From Dugong dugon (lineage: Eukaryota > Chordata > Mammalia > Sirenia > Dugongidae), in the NCBI GenBank assembly GCA_030035585.1, contig CM057481.1, positions 54,693,128 through 54,757,127 of the forward strand: a stretch of DNA of 64,000 nucleotides, written 5' to 3'. Under the pieces are notes generated by a model. The model was given only the letters and a program-made list of their open reading frames with translations, did not search any database and had not been told where the DNA came from. Shown here piece by piece: positions 1-12,275 of this stretch. The number at the start of each line of letters is the position of its first letter. The stretch's first letter is position 1. The position numbers were made by a program, and so were the translations under genes.

Positions 1-3000
1 CAACAGCTGCAAAGTACACATTCTTTTCCAATGCACATAGAACGTTCTCCAGAATAGATCATATCTTAGACCACAAAGCAACCCTGAACAAAATCCAAAA
101 CACTGAGATAATATAAAGTATCTTCTCTGATCACAACACCATCAAAGTAGAAATTAAAAAGAGAAAGAGCAAGGGGAAAAAAATCAATTTCATAGAAACT
201 AAATAAACACCCTGCTTAAAAACTACTGGCTAATAGATGAAATCACAGATGGAATCAAAAAATTCCTAGAATCAATTGAGAATGAAAATATATCATACTA
301 AAACCTTTGGGAAACAGCAAAGGCAGTGATCAGAAGTCAATTTATAACAACAGATGCATGCAACAAAAAAGAAGAAACAAAATCAAAACACTAGCTATAT
401 ACTTCGAACAAGTAGAAAGAGAACAGCAAAAGAAGCCTATAGCCACCAGAAGAAAGGAAATAATAACGATCAGAGCAGAAATAAATGAAATATAGTATAG
501 AAAAACAATAGAAAGAAATCAAGAAAACCAAAAGCTGCTTCTTTGAAAGGATCAACAAAATCTACACACCACTAGCCAAACTGACAAAAGAAAAACAGGA
601 GAGGATGCAAATAACCCAAATATGAAATGTAATGAAGGACATTACAAAAGATCCAACTGAAATAAAAAGGATTATAACAGAATATTACAAAAAAACTATA
701 CTCCAACAAATTTGTAAACCTAGAGGAAATGGATAAATTTCTAGAAACACACTACCTACCCAAACTACCACAAAGTGCTGTTGAAAATATGAACAGACCC
801 ATAACAAGAGAAGAGATTGAAAAGATAATGATAAAAAAAAAGAAACTCCCAACAAAAAAAAAAAGCCCTGCCCAGATGGCTTCACTGGAAAATTCTACCA
901 AACATTCAGAGAAGAGCTTATACTAGTACTACTCAAAGTATTTCAGAACCTAGAAAAAGGAAGGGATACTTACAAATTCATTCTATGAAGTCAGCATAAC
1001 CCCAATACCAAAACTAGGCAAAGACACCACAAAAAAAAGAAAATTATAGACCAATCTCTCTCATGAATATAGATGCAAAAATTCTCAACAAAATTCTAGC
1101 CAATAGAATTCAGATTCATACAAAAAAAATAATACACCACAACCAATTAGGATTCATACCAGGTATGCAAGGATGGTTCAATATTAGAAAATCAATCAAC
1201 GTAATCCACCACATAAATAAAATAAAATAATCATATGATCATCTCAATCGATGCAGAAAAGGCATTCGACAAAGTCCAACACCTATTCCTGATAAAAACT
1301 CTCAATAAAATAGGTATAGAAGGGAAATTCCTCAGCATAATAAAGGGCATCTATACAAAACCACAGCCAGCATCATTCTTAATGGAGAGAAGCTGAAAAC
1401 ATTCCCCTTGAGAACAGGAATAAGATGAGGATGTCCTTTATCACCACTCCTATCTAACATTCTACTGCAAGTCCTAGCTAAAGAAATAAGGCAAGAAAAA
1501 GAAATACAGGGCATCTGTATTGGTAAGGAGGAGGTAAAACTGTCCCTATTTGCAGATGATACACTATATATAGAAAATCCAAAAGATTCCACAAGAAAAC
1601 TACTGGAACTAATAGAAAGATTCGGCAGAGTAGCAGGATACAAGATAAACATACAAAAATCAGTGGGATTCCTATACACCAACAAAGAGAATGATGAAAA
1701 GGAAATCAGGAAAAATAATACCATTTAAAATTGCCCTTAAAAAAATAAAATATAGGAATAAATCTAACCAAGGATGTAAAACACCTATACAAAGAAAACT
1801 ATAAAACACTACTGCAAAAAATCAAAAGGGATCTAAATAAATGGAAAAGCCTACCATGCTCATGGATGGGTAGACTCAACATTCTGAAAATGAAAATTCT
1901 ATCCAAAGCAATCTACAAATACAATGCAATCCCAATCCAAATATCAACAACATTCTTTAAAGACATGGAAAAAAACAATCATTAACTTTATATGGAAAGG
2001 GAAGAGGCCCCGGAACACTAAAGCACTACTGAAGAAGAATAAGGTAGGAGGACTCTCACTACCTGACCTCAGAATCTACTTATACAGCTACGGTATTCAA
2101 AACACCCTGGTAGTGCTACAACGACAGATACATTGACCAATGAAACAGAATCGAGAATCCAGATGTAAATCCATCCACCTACGGTCACCTGATCTTCGAA
2201 AACGGCCCAGTCCATGAAATGGGAAAAAGACAGTCTTTTTAACAAATGGTGCTGGCAAAATTGGATGTCCATCTGCAAAAACAGAAACAGGACCCATATG
2301 TCACACCATACACAAAAGCTAATTCAAAATGGATCAAAGACCTAAACATAAAACCAAAAACTACAAAGATCATAGAAGAAAAAATAGGATCAATGCTAGA
2401 GACCCTAACATCTGGCATTAACAGGACATAAACTGTAACTAACAACATACAAACTCCAGAAGATAAGCTAGGTAACTCGGATCTTCTAAAAATTAAACAC
2501 TTAGGCTCATCAAAAGACTTTTCCAAAAGAGTGAAAAAGAGAACCTACAGACTGGGAAAAAATTTTTGGCTATGACAAATCTGACAAAGGTCTAATCTCT
2601 AAAATCTACAGGAAAATCCAATGCCTCTATAACAAAAAGACAAATAATTCAATTGAAAAATGGGCAAAGGAGGTCTCGGGGAACATCTAGGTCAACTAGC
2701 ATAACATAGTTTATAAAGAAAATGTTCTACATTCTACCTTGGTGAGTTGAGTAGCGTCTGGGATCTTAAAAGCCTGTGAGCATCCATCTAAGATATTCCA
2801 CTGGTCTCATCTCTTTGGGAGCAAGGGAGAATGAAGAAAACAAGATACAAGGAAAAGATCAGTCCAAAGGACTAATGAACCACAATTACCACAGCCTCCA
2901 CCAGACTGAGTCCAGTACAACTAGATGGTGCCCGGCTACCACCACTGACTGCTCTGACAGGGATCACAACAGAGGGTCCCAGAGAGAGCTGGAGAAAAAT

Positions 3001-4765
3001 GTAGAACAAAATTCTAACTCACAAAAAAAGACTAGACTTACTGGCCTGACAGAGACTGGAGAAACCCCTAGAGTATGGCCCCTGGACACCCTTTTAGCTC
3101 AATAATGAAGTCACTCCCGAGGTTTACCATTCAGCCAAAGATTAGACAGCCCCATAAAAGAAAATGAGACTAATGGGGCGTAACAGTCCAGGGACAAGAA
3201 GGCAGGAGGGGACAGGAAAGCTGGTAATAGGGAACCCAAGGTTGAAAAGGGACAGTGTTGACATGTCATAGGGCTGTTAACCATTGTCATAAAAAATGTG
3301 TGTACTGTTTAATGAGAAACTATTTGTTCTGTAAACCTTCATCTAAAGTACAATGAAAAGAAAAAGCCTGAAAAACAATGGGCATAGGAAATGAACAGAC
3401 ACTTCACCAAAGAAGACATTCAACGGCTAACAGACACATGAAGAAATGCTCGCGATCACTAGATCACATTAGAGAAATGCAAATCAAAAACACAATGAGA
3501 TACCATCTCACCCCTGGCATTACTGGAACGAATCAAAAATACAGAAAATAACAAATGTTGGAGAGACTGTGGGGAGACTGGAACATTTACGCACTGCTGG
3601 TGGGAATGCAAAATGGTACAACCATTTTGGAAAACGATATGGTGCTTCCTTAGAAAGCTAGAAATAGAAATACCATACGATGCAGCAATTCCACTCCTAG
3701 AAATATATCCTAGAGAAATAAAACCTGTCACATGAATAGACATATGCACACCCATGTTCACTGCAGCATTGTTCGCAATAGCAAAAAGATGGAAACAATC
3801 TAGATGCCCATCAACAGATGAATGGATAAACGAACTATGGTACATACACACAAAGGAAAACTACTCAACGATAAAAAACAATGATGAATCTGCAAACCAT
3901 CTCACATCATGGTTGAATCTGGAGGGCGTTATGCTGAGTGAAATAAGTCAATCACAAAAGGACAAATACTGTATGAGACCACTACTATAAAAACTCATGA
4001 AAAGGTTTACACACAAAAAGAAACAATCTTTGATGGTTACAAGGGAGGGGAGGGGTGGGGGTGGAAAAACACTAAATAGACAATAGATAAGTGGTAACTT
4101 TCGTGAAGCATAAGACAGTATACAATACTGGGGAAGCCAGCACAATTTGTTTAGGGTAAGCTCTTGGATGCTCCACGGACAAATCCAAACTCCCTTACAG
4201 ACTGAATGACTGGGCTGAGGGCTGTGGGGTCCATGGTCTCAGGGAACATCTAGCTCAACTGGCATAACATAGTTTATAAAGAAAATGTTCCACGTTCTAC
4301 TTTGATAAGTAGTGTCTGAGGTCTTGAAAGCCTGTGAGTGGCCATCTAAGATACTCCACTGGTCTCAACCCTTCAGGAGCAAGGAAAAATGAAGAAAATT
4401 AAAGATACAAGGGAAAGATTAGTCCAAAGGACTAAAAGACCACAACTAATATGGTCTCCACCAGACTGAGTCGAGTACAACAACCTTTTAGCTCAGTAAT
4501 GAAGTAATTCTAGAGGTTCACCTTTTAGCCAAAGATTAAACAAACCCATAGGCCAAAATGACACTAAAGGGGCACACCAGACTAGGGGCAAGGACTAGAA
4601 GGCAGAAGGGGACAGGAAAGCTGGTAATAGGGAACCCAAGGTTGAGTAACGACATTGTTGACATGTAGTGGGCTGTTAACCAGTGTCATAAAACAATATA
4701 TGTACTAACTGTTTAATGAGAAGCTAGTCTGGTCTGTAAGCCTTCATCTAAACTACAATTTAAAA
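1..4765 (+). mobile_element. LINE-1, 5' part outside window, interrupted at 2672-3369
   Basis: Plus-strand L1 entering at the left edge inside the ORF2 endonuclease region and running through reverse transcriptase and the C-terminal region to a 3' UTR and A-rich tail near 4765. Recognisable coding remnants include the SINE-free stretch around 1230-1270 (Ile-Asp-Ala-Glu-Lys-Ala-Phe-Asp), the Phe-Ala-Asp-Asp catalytic motif coded near 1549-1560, and the 3' end of ORF2 at about 3375-3990. All reading frames are broken by stops and frameshifts, so it is not active. The 3' UTR starts near 4020 with a G-rich tract (GGGAGGGGAGGGGTGGGGGT). The same family recurs at 34440-36415. Confidence 0.93.
2672..3369 (+). 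mobile_element. L1 3'-UTR copy nested in the L1 above
   Basis: The ORF2 text breaks after GAAAAATGGGCAAAGGA (2655-2671) and resumes at 3370 with a diverged repeat of the same words, GAAAAACAATGGGCATAGGA (3370-3389). This is a target-site duplication. The ~700-bp insert is the same 3' UTR sequence found at 4225-4760, 6670-7376 and 35700-36400 and ends in an A-rich tail. It is a 5'-truncated L1 insertion on the same strand as its host. Confidence 0.9.
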
Positions 4766-6029
4766 AAAGAATGTTAAAAAAAATATTAGGAGGCAAGTGT
4801 TAATAGTCATGTGACAGCTATAAGCATATTATGATGGACATCAAATTATTTAGTATAGATACAGGATATTTATTATTAGTTCCTATATTTGTTTTCCTAA
4901 TATTAAAATTAAAAGTAGGATTGCTTAGTAAATATTTATTTAACAAAGACAGTTTGCCTATGTAAAATGTTTAAGATTTTTTAACCAGCCCCAAACTTAA
5001 CTCACTACATCCTAAATCTATAAAATTTCACAACAAAAGGAGAGAGGAGTATGCCTATGTTTAAATCAGTTAAAGAATGATGTGAATTAGGTATACTGAT
5101 TATTCTTATAGAATATGGAGGGTTAATCAGATTTCTCTATGTCTTAACCTTCCCTCCCACCCAACATCCCGGTGCCAAAATTTTAGATATAAACATATTC
5201 ATCACATATTTTTCATAATAATAAAAATTTGTCATTGATTTTTAACATTATAAGAATGGCAAAGTACATTCATTTGAATCATCATGCGTTATCAAATTGG
5301 TATATATGGAAAGTATATAGCAATATAAAGACAGCATACGATACTGAAAATAAAATGCAGGTGTAAAAGTATATAAACAATGATTACATGTACACAAAAA
5401 CATGTAAATTAGAAAAAGACTAAGAAAATTTTATTTTAAAATAGTCTTAAATTAGAATGATGGGATATGGTGATATTTTCATATTCTCTACCTTCCAAAT
5501 GTTTTGGCATGATTATTGTAATGAGAATTTGCCATCTTTTGACTGCAGGGCTAGCCTCCCACCATAGAAGTGGAAAGGCCAGCCTCCATTGCACCTCAAG
5601 AGTGAACACATGACTTGGGATCCACAATCAGATATAGCCATGCTGGACTCAGATGCTAGAGATCAGAAGCAGGCACCACTTGGTATGGTCCTGGTTGCTG
5701 AAAGACTGAGTTCCTGGTGCAACAGGGGCAGAGGAACAGGCTGGCGGCAGTATCTAGTGTTTGCCAGAGGAGGCAGCAGTAATGGTTTGTTCCCCAGACC
5801 AACTCTCTGCTGTGGTTTGAGGTGTGGCCCCTGACTGCAGGGTTCCAAGCCTGGTTCTCCTACTGGCACAGCAATTCTGCAGGTAGCCTGATATCCTTTT
5901 AATAAATTTCCAGAGTTTCTTACTCTAACTTGCTGCTTAAAATTCTGACTGATACAGGGTTACAGTTTGACTACTTTTATAAGTATCCATGTTGTTATGG
6001 TTTAAATATATATTCATTATATAAAGACG
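4766..6029. other. Intronic DNA without recognised gene
   Basis: AT-rich non-coding sequence. The part from about 5425 to 5960 is less AT-rich, contains an AATAAA-like stretch and ends in a GACTGATACAGG-like sequence reminiscent of old MaLR-type LTR ends, but I could not confirm a repeat family. Short ORFs here have no recognisable product. Confidence 0.5.
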
Positions 6030-6184
6030 AAGCCCCGGTGGCACAATGGTTAAAAGCTCAACTGCTAACTAAAAGGTTGGCAGTTTGAATCCTCCACCCA
6101 CTCCCTGAAAACCCTATGGGGCAGTTCTACTCTGTCCTATAGGGTCACTAAGAGTGGGAATCGACTCAACAGCAATGGGTTTTT
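6030..6184 (+). mobile_element. Afrotherian tRNA-derived SINE
   Basis: Starts AGCCCCGGTGGCACAATGG (degenerate A box), then a B-box-like GGCAGTTTGAATCC, then the body CCCTATGGGGCAGTTCTACT and the RTE-like 3' end GAATCGACTCAACAGCAATGGG with a T tail. Full length. It is followed by AT-rich microsatellite sequence. Confidence 0.92.
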
Positions 6185-6265
6185 ATACAAATATGTACAT
6201 ATTTAAAAATATATGAATATATACATTTATATATACAAACATATTTACATATATATAAAGAGACA
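6185..6265. repeat. TA-rich simple repeat
   Basis: Imperfect tandem TATATA/CATATA sequence directly after the SINE tail. Confidence 0.7.
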
Positions 6266-6639
6266 TCATTTATTAATTTTCATATATTAGAAAGGTCATA
6301 TATTGCTTTACACAAATACTAGATGTATGATTCATTTTTACTATGCCTGATTATGATGTATAATTCTTGTGTATAAAGGAATCCTACTACAGGTTCTTGC
6401 TTAGAAAAGAATTCTGCTATATGGAAAAACCTCAAAAGAATGGATTCTCTTCAACATCTTCCCACTGGAAGCAACTGGAATGAGCATCTAACATTTCTTT
6501 CTGGGTTATACCTTACAATTAAATGTAATATGTGGAAACAAGCAGCATTTCTATAACTATGGAGAAAAAAATGATTGATTACATTTAGCGCCTACATTGG
6601 TATCTACTTATAGCAGAATGCCTGACCCATGGAGCACAA

Positions 6640-7533
6640 TTTAAAAAACAATCAAAAAACCCACTGCTGGACCATGGTCTCAGGGAACATCTAGCTCAAT
6701 TGGCATAACACAGTTTATAAAGACAATGTTCTACATTCTACCTTGGTGAGTAGTGACTGGGGTCTTAAAAGCCTGTGAGCAGCCATCTAAGGTACTCCAC
6801 TGGTCTCATCCCTTCGGGAGCAAGGGAGAATGAAAAGAACAGGATACAAGAAAAAGATTAGTCCGAAGGACTAATGGTCCACAGCTACCAAGGCCTCCAC
6901 CGGACTGAGTCCAGTACAGCTAGATGGTGCCCGGCTACCACCACTGACTGCTCTGACCAGGATCACAACAGATGGTTCTGGACAGAGCTGGAGAAGGATG
7001 TACAGCATAATTCTAACTCACAAAAAAAGTACCAGATTTACTGGCCTAAATGAGACTGGAGAAACCCCGAGAGTATGGCCCCCAGACACCCGTTTAGCTC
7101 AGTGGTGAAGTTATCTCTGAGGTTCACCATTCAGCCTGGGAGTAGACAGCCCTGTAAAACCAAATGGGACTAATGAGATACAGTAGTCCAGTGACAAGGG
7201 CCAAAAGGCAGACGGGGACAAGGAAGCTGGTGATAGGGAACCCAAGGTTGAGTAAGGATATCGTTGATGTGTTATGAGATTGTTAACCATTGTCATAGGG
7301 CAACATGCGTAGTAACAGTTAAATGAGAAACTATTTTGTTCTGTAAGCCTTCACCTGAAGTACAATAAAAAACAAACAAAAAACCCACTGCTGTTAAGTC
7401 AATTCTGACTCGTAGTGACTCTACAGGACAGAGCAGAACTGCCCCATAGGGTTTCCAAGGAGCACCTGGTGGATTAGAACTGCCAACCTTTTGGTTAGCA
7501 GCCAAGCTTTTAACCATGATGCCACCAGGGTTT
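6640..7533 (-). mobile_element. SINE split by an L1 insertion
   Basis: Minus-strand tRNA-derived SINE in two pieces: its 3' tail at 6640-6669 and its body and head at 7394-7533. CCATGGAGCACAA flanks it at 6627-6639 and 7534-7546, a 13-bp target-site duplication. The interruption is the L1 piece at 6670-7376. Confidence 0.93.
6670..7376 (+). mobile_element. 5'-truncated L1 3' UTR inserted in a SINE
   Basis: Starts ACCATGGTCTCAGGG and ends in an A-rich tail. It is the same 3' UTR as 2672-3369. CAAAAAACCCACTGCTG is duplicated exactly at 6653-6669 and 7377-7393 (17 bp), so it inserted into the tail of an already resident SINE. Confidence 0.93.
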
Positions 7534-7546
7534 CCATGGAGCACAA

Positions 7547-8660
7547 CAGTTGGTTGTTAAATAAAGGAGTAAACCTCTTTTAAGAGGTTTACATTTCATT
7601 TGAACCCACCAAACTAAGCTTCATATCTCCTCCTATGCTTAATGAAATTCATTACATATAGCAGTTGCTCACTACCTGTTCAAAGACTGAATTCAAATGA
7701 ATTATCTTGTTTTTTTTTTAATAGATTAAATTCCTCTGGAAGATACTCACAGAGTAAAGTCGGCTTTGACTGCCAAAGAAAAAGGTCAAATGAAGGGAGG
7801 TCTCTGCAAAGCAGGAAGTCAGGCTTAAGGTTCTTCTTCTTCTTTTTTTTTTTGGAGGGGCGTGGGGGAAGAAAATAAACTTTAATAGATTTATTTAGAA
7901 TAACCAACTGAAAGTTCTTTGAACACATAGTGAGCATTGTTGGCAAGGTAACTCTTTGGAAAAAAGATCCGTACACTAATGGCTAAAAAAAAAAAAAAGT
8001 GTTTTGAGGGCTATGAAGAAACTCAGGAACTATAACATGGTAACATCCAAAGTAAACAGGGTTCTTCTTTCTAATCTCCTATGTTAACAATCAATCAACT
8101 ACTATACCTCCCTGCCCCCACAGAACTATCAAGGCCTTAGCAATCATCCTTTCTCACACGCTCGCTCATTCTACACCGCCAGGTACTTTCATGGACCCAA
8201 GGCTTCAAAAGGGGCAGGTAAGTGTCACTACTGCAATCTCACAACCGCGAAAAGCATCCATAAGTAATGATTTGTAAAAAGAAAGACAATAAATACACAA
8301 TGGAGTGTCAAGTTCATTTGTGGAGGGTTTTCACTGTATGGCCCAATTTAAGTATCCTCTTCTGAAACCCAGAATTGTTCTTTTAAAAGAAAATTCCTCA
8401 ACCCTAGTTGAATTATCACCGAGTACAAGTAGTATGTGTGTCTGTCCTGTAAAGAGGTGGAAGAGAAGGGCAATCATGTTAGAAACAACACAAGAAGGCC
8501 ATGAAAACAACTTCCAACAATAGAAGAATGACAAAGTGCATTCATTTGAATCATTATGCAATTACAAAATAAAATGGTATATATGGGGAGCATGTTGCAA
8601 CACAAAACACAACACATGACATTAAATATCTTCTCCCAAGAACAGGCATTTTTTAGTAAT
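7547..8660. other. Intronic DNA, no gene seen
   Basis: Unique-looking AT-rich sequence with a T run at 7711-7720, a CTT/T-rich tract at 7833-7853 and an A run at 7986-7998. The ORFs here are short and have no homology I recognise. Confidence 0.5.
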
Positions 8661-9282
8661 TATTTGTTTTTGTTGTTGTTTTTGAGAATATACAGAGCAT
8701 ACACCAAGTCAACAATTCCTACATGTACAATTCAGTGACATTGATTACATTCTTCAAGTTGTACAACCATCCTTACCCACCTTTTCTGAGCTGTTCTTCC
8801 CCCATTAATATAAGCTCACCGCCCCCTATGGTTCCTATCTAATCTTTCAACTTGCTGTTGTAAATTTGATCCCATATAGATAGATCTTAAAAGACTGCAA
8901 TGTTCAAGGCAGATATTCTTTACTGGTTAAGTTGAACTACTGTCTGGTTTTAAGAAGACTTTAGGGGATAATTTTGGTTTAAGGTTTAAAGGTTATCTCA
9001 GGGCAGTAGTTTCAGGGGTTCATCCAGCCTTCATGGCTCCAGAAATTCTGCATTCCATGAGAATTTGAAATTCTATTCTGCATTTTCACGTTTTTTGTTC
9101 AGTATTCTACAGAATCTTTGATCACAATGTTCTGTAATGGTAGCCAGACATCATCTAGTTCTTCATGGAGGCAATTAGCCACACATTCCATTTCCTCCTC
9201 CTATTCCTGACTCACCTCTTCCTCTGTTGCTCCAGGAGAACGGAGACCAATTGCTATACCTTGGATGGGCAAATGCAAGCTT
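8661..9282 (-). mobile_element. Old L1 3' UTR fragment, copy 1
   Basis: Minus-strand copy of an L1 3' UTR. Its sequence order (TGTTTTTGAGAATATACA, CTACATGTACAATTCAGT, GATCCCATATAGATAG, TTCAGGGGTTC) is repeated in the next element. It is related to, but more diverged than, the 3' UTR at 16883-17640. Confidence 0.75.
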
Positions 9283-10337
9283 TTCTTTTTTTTTTTTAAT
9301 TTTATTTATTTTGGTGGTGTTGAGAATACACACAGCAAAACACACCAACTCAACAGTTTCTACATGTACAATTCAGTAACACTGATTACATTCTTCGAGT
9401 TGTGTAATATTCTCACCGTCCTTTTCTGAGTTGTTCCTCCCTCATTAACATAAACTCACTGCCCTCTAAGTTTGCTATCTAATCTTTTGAGTTGTTGTTG
9501 TCACTTTGATCCCATATAGATAGTTCTTAAAAGAGCATAATGCTAAAGGCAGATAGTTTTTACTAGTTAAGCTGAACTACTATTCAGTTTTAAGATGACT
9601 TCAGGAAATATTTTTGGTTTAAAGATTATCTCAGGGTATAATAGTTTCAGGGGTTCACCCACCCTCCATGACTCCAAAAAGTCTGGAGTGCAAAAGAATT
9701 GAAATTCTCTTCTACATTTTCCCACTTTTGATCAGGATTCTTCTATGCAATCTTTGATCAAAATGTTCAGTAATGGTAGCTGAGAACCATCCAGTTTTTC
9801 TGGTCTCACGGCAAAGGAGGCAGTTGTTCATGGAGGCAATTAGCCACACATTCCTTCCCCTCCACAAAGAAAAAAAAAAAATGCTGTAGAGTTGATTCCA
9901 ACTCACAGCGACCCTAAAGGACAGAGTCAAACTTTCCTATAGGGTTTCCAAGGCTGTAAATCTTTACAGAAGTAGACTGTCATACCTTTCTCCCGTGGAG
10001 CCACTGGTAGGTTCAAACCACTGATCTTTTGTTCAGCAGGTGAGCGCTTAACCACTGCGTCATCGGGGCTCCTTTACACAGTCAATATCCTCTTCAAATT
10101 CCTGACTCTTCCTCCTTCCTCAGTTGCTCCAGGTGAAAAGAGACCATTTGTTGTGCCTTGACTAGCCAATTGCAAGCTTTCTAGATCCCAGGCACTACAC
10201 AACGAACTAGGAGGTAGGACAGAAGCACTAAACACTTTATTAGGCCAATTAACTGGGATGATCCTAAACCTCCAAACCAAGGAACCAAATCCCATGAAGT
10301 GTTTGCTTGTACATAAGCAGCCTCAGCACCTACTCTG
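9283..10337 (-). mobile_element. Old L1 3' UTR fragment, copy 2, interrupted by a SINE
   Basis: Begins with a T run (the reversed poly-A tail) at about 9283-9298 and follows the same sequence order as copy 1, extending further 5'. A SINE occupies 9869-10072. Head-to-tail adjacency of two same-strand copies suggests that one L1 end inserted beside or into the other. Confidence 0.75.
9869..10072 (-). mobile_element. Afrotherian SINE, longer body variant
   Basis: Minus-strand copy with the RTE-like end (GAGTTGATTCCAACTCACAG), a body insertion (GGCTGTAAATCTTTACAGAAG) and the tRNA-like head ending ATCGGGGCTCC. It interrupts L1 3' UTR copy 2. Confidence 0.9.
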
Positions 10338-12275
10338 TTTTTTTTTTTTTTCTTTCTTTTGTCACTGTTATAAATATATCTATCACACAACTTTTGCCAA
10401 TTTAACTTTTTAAAGGTGTACAACTTATGGACAGCAATTACAATACTCAGTTATGCAACCCTACCCTTAATCAATGCGAATTTTCCATCACTGTTAACTC
10501 CTCTTTTCCCTCTCCCTCCCATCCCTGGTAACCACTAATAAACTGTGGTCTTTATACATTTGCCTTTTCTAGTCTTTTTATATAAGTGAAGTCATGCCAC
10601 ATTTGTCCTTTTGTGATTGACTTATTTCACTTAGCATAACATGTTCAAGCTTAATCCATACTGCTGCATGTATCAAGACTTCATTTATCCTACTAGTTGA
10701 GTAGTATTCCACTGTACGTTTGTACCACATTTTGTCTATCTATTCATCTGTTGGTGGGCATTTAGGCTGTTTTCACCTTTGGGCTATTGTGAATAGTACT
10801 GCAATGAATACTGGTGTACAATTGTCTTTTTGAGTCTCTGATTTCAAGTCCTAGGAGTGGAATCTCTGGGTCGTATGGTAGTTCTACTGTTAGTATTTTT
10901 AGGAATTACCACACTATTTTCCACAACAGCTGTACCATTTTTCATTTCCACCAGCAATGGATAAAGATTCCAATTTCCCCATATTTCTCTTCAACGTTTG
11001 TTATTTTCTGTTTTTTAATCTTAGGCATCCTAGTGGGAGTGAAATGGTATCTAATTATGGTTTTGGTTTGCATTTCTTTGATGGTTAATGGCACTGAGCA
11101 TCTGTTCATGTGTCTGGTGGCCATTTGAATGCCATCTTTGGTGAAATGTCTATTCAAGCCCTTTGTCCACTTTATGACTGGGTTATTTGTCTTTTTGTTG
11201 TTAAGTTGTCAAAGTTGTATATATATATTTTGATTAGATTATTATTGGATATGTGGTTTCCAAAGATATTCTCCCAGTCAGTAGCCTGTCTTTTCACTTT
11301 TTTTGGTAAAGTCTTTTGATGAACAAAAGTTTTTAATTTTTATGAGGCCTATTTATTTATTTTGTCTTTTGTTGTTTCTGCTTTTGTTATTATTTTACAA
11401 TCCATTGTTAAAAGCTAGGCCTGACAGCACTGCACCTGTATTTTCTTCTAAGAATTTTATGGCTTTAGTTTGCACATTTAGGTCCTTAATCCATTTCCAG
11501 TTTTTGTGTATGGTTTAAGGCATAGGTCTTGTTTCATTTTTCTGCATGTGGAAATCCAATTTTCCCAGCACCATTTATTGAACAGATTCTTCTTTCCCCA
11601 TCATATGGACTTAGTATCCTTGTCAAATATCAGTTGACCATAGATGTGTGGGTTTATTTCTGGACTCTCAATTCTATTTCACCAGTCTTTGTATCTATTG
11701 TTATACCAGTATAAGGTTGTTTTGATTACTGTACCTGTATAATACGTTTTAAGTCAGTTAAGTGTGAGTCCTCCTACTTTGTTCTTCTCTCTCAACAACG
11801 CTTTAGCTATTCAGGGTCTCTTGTCATTCCACATAATGTTGAGGACTGGTTTTTCTAATTCTGCACAGAAGGTGGTGCGAATTTTGATTGGGATTGCACT
11901 GCATCTGTAGATCATTTTGGGTAGTACTGACATTTTAACAACATTAGGTCTTCCAATATATGAACATGAAACGTCTTTCCATTTATTTAAGTCTTCTTTC
12001 ATCTCTTTCAGCAATGTTTTATATTTTTTATTGTATAAGTCCTTCACATTCCTAGTTAGATTTGTTCCTAGGTAGATTATTCTCTTAGATGATACTGTAA
12101 ATGCAATTGTTTCCCTAATTTCCCTTTCAGATTTCTTATTGTTGTTATAGAGAAACCCAACTGATTTTTGCTTATTGACCTTGTACCTGCAATTCTGCTA
12201 ATCCTCTATTAGCTCTGTAAGTTTTCTTGTGGACTCTTTGGGATTTTCTAATATAGGATCATATCATCTGCAAAT

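Noticed and set aside
5589..5869. 81- and 68-codon ORFs in a GC-richer patch
   Set aside because: Opposite-strand overlap, no recognisable protein and no consistent splice sites; probably part of an old repeat.
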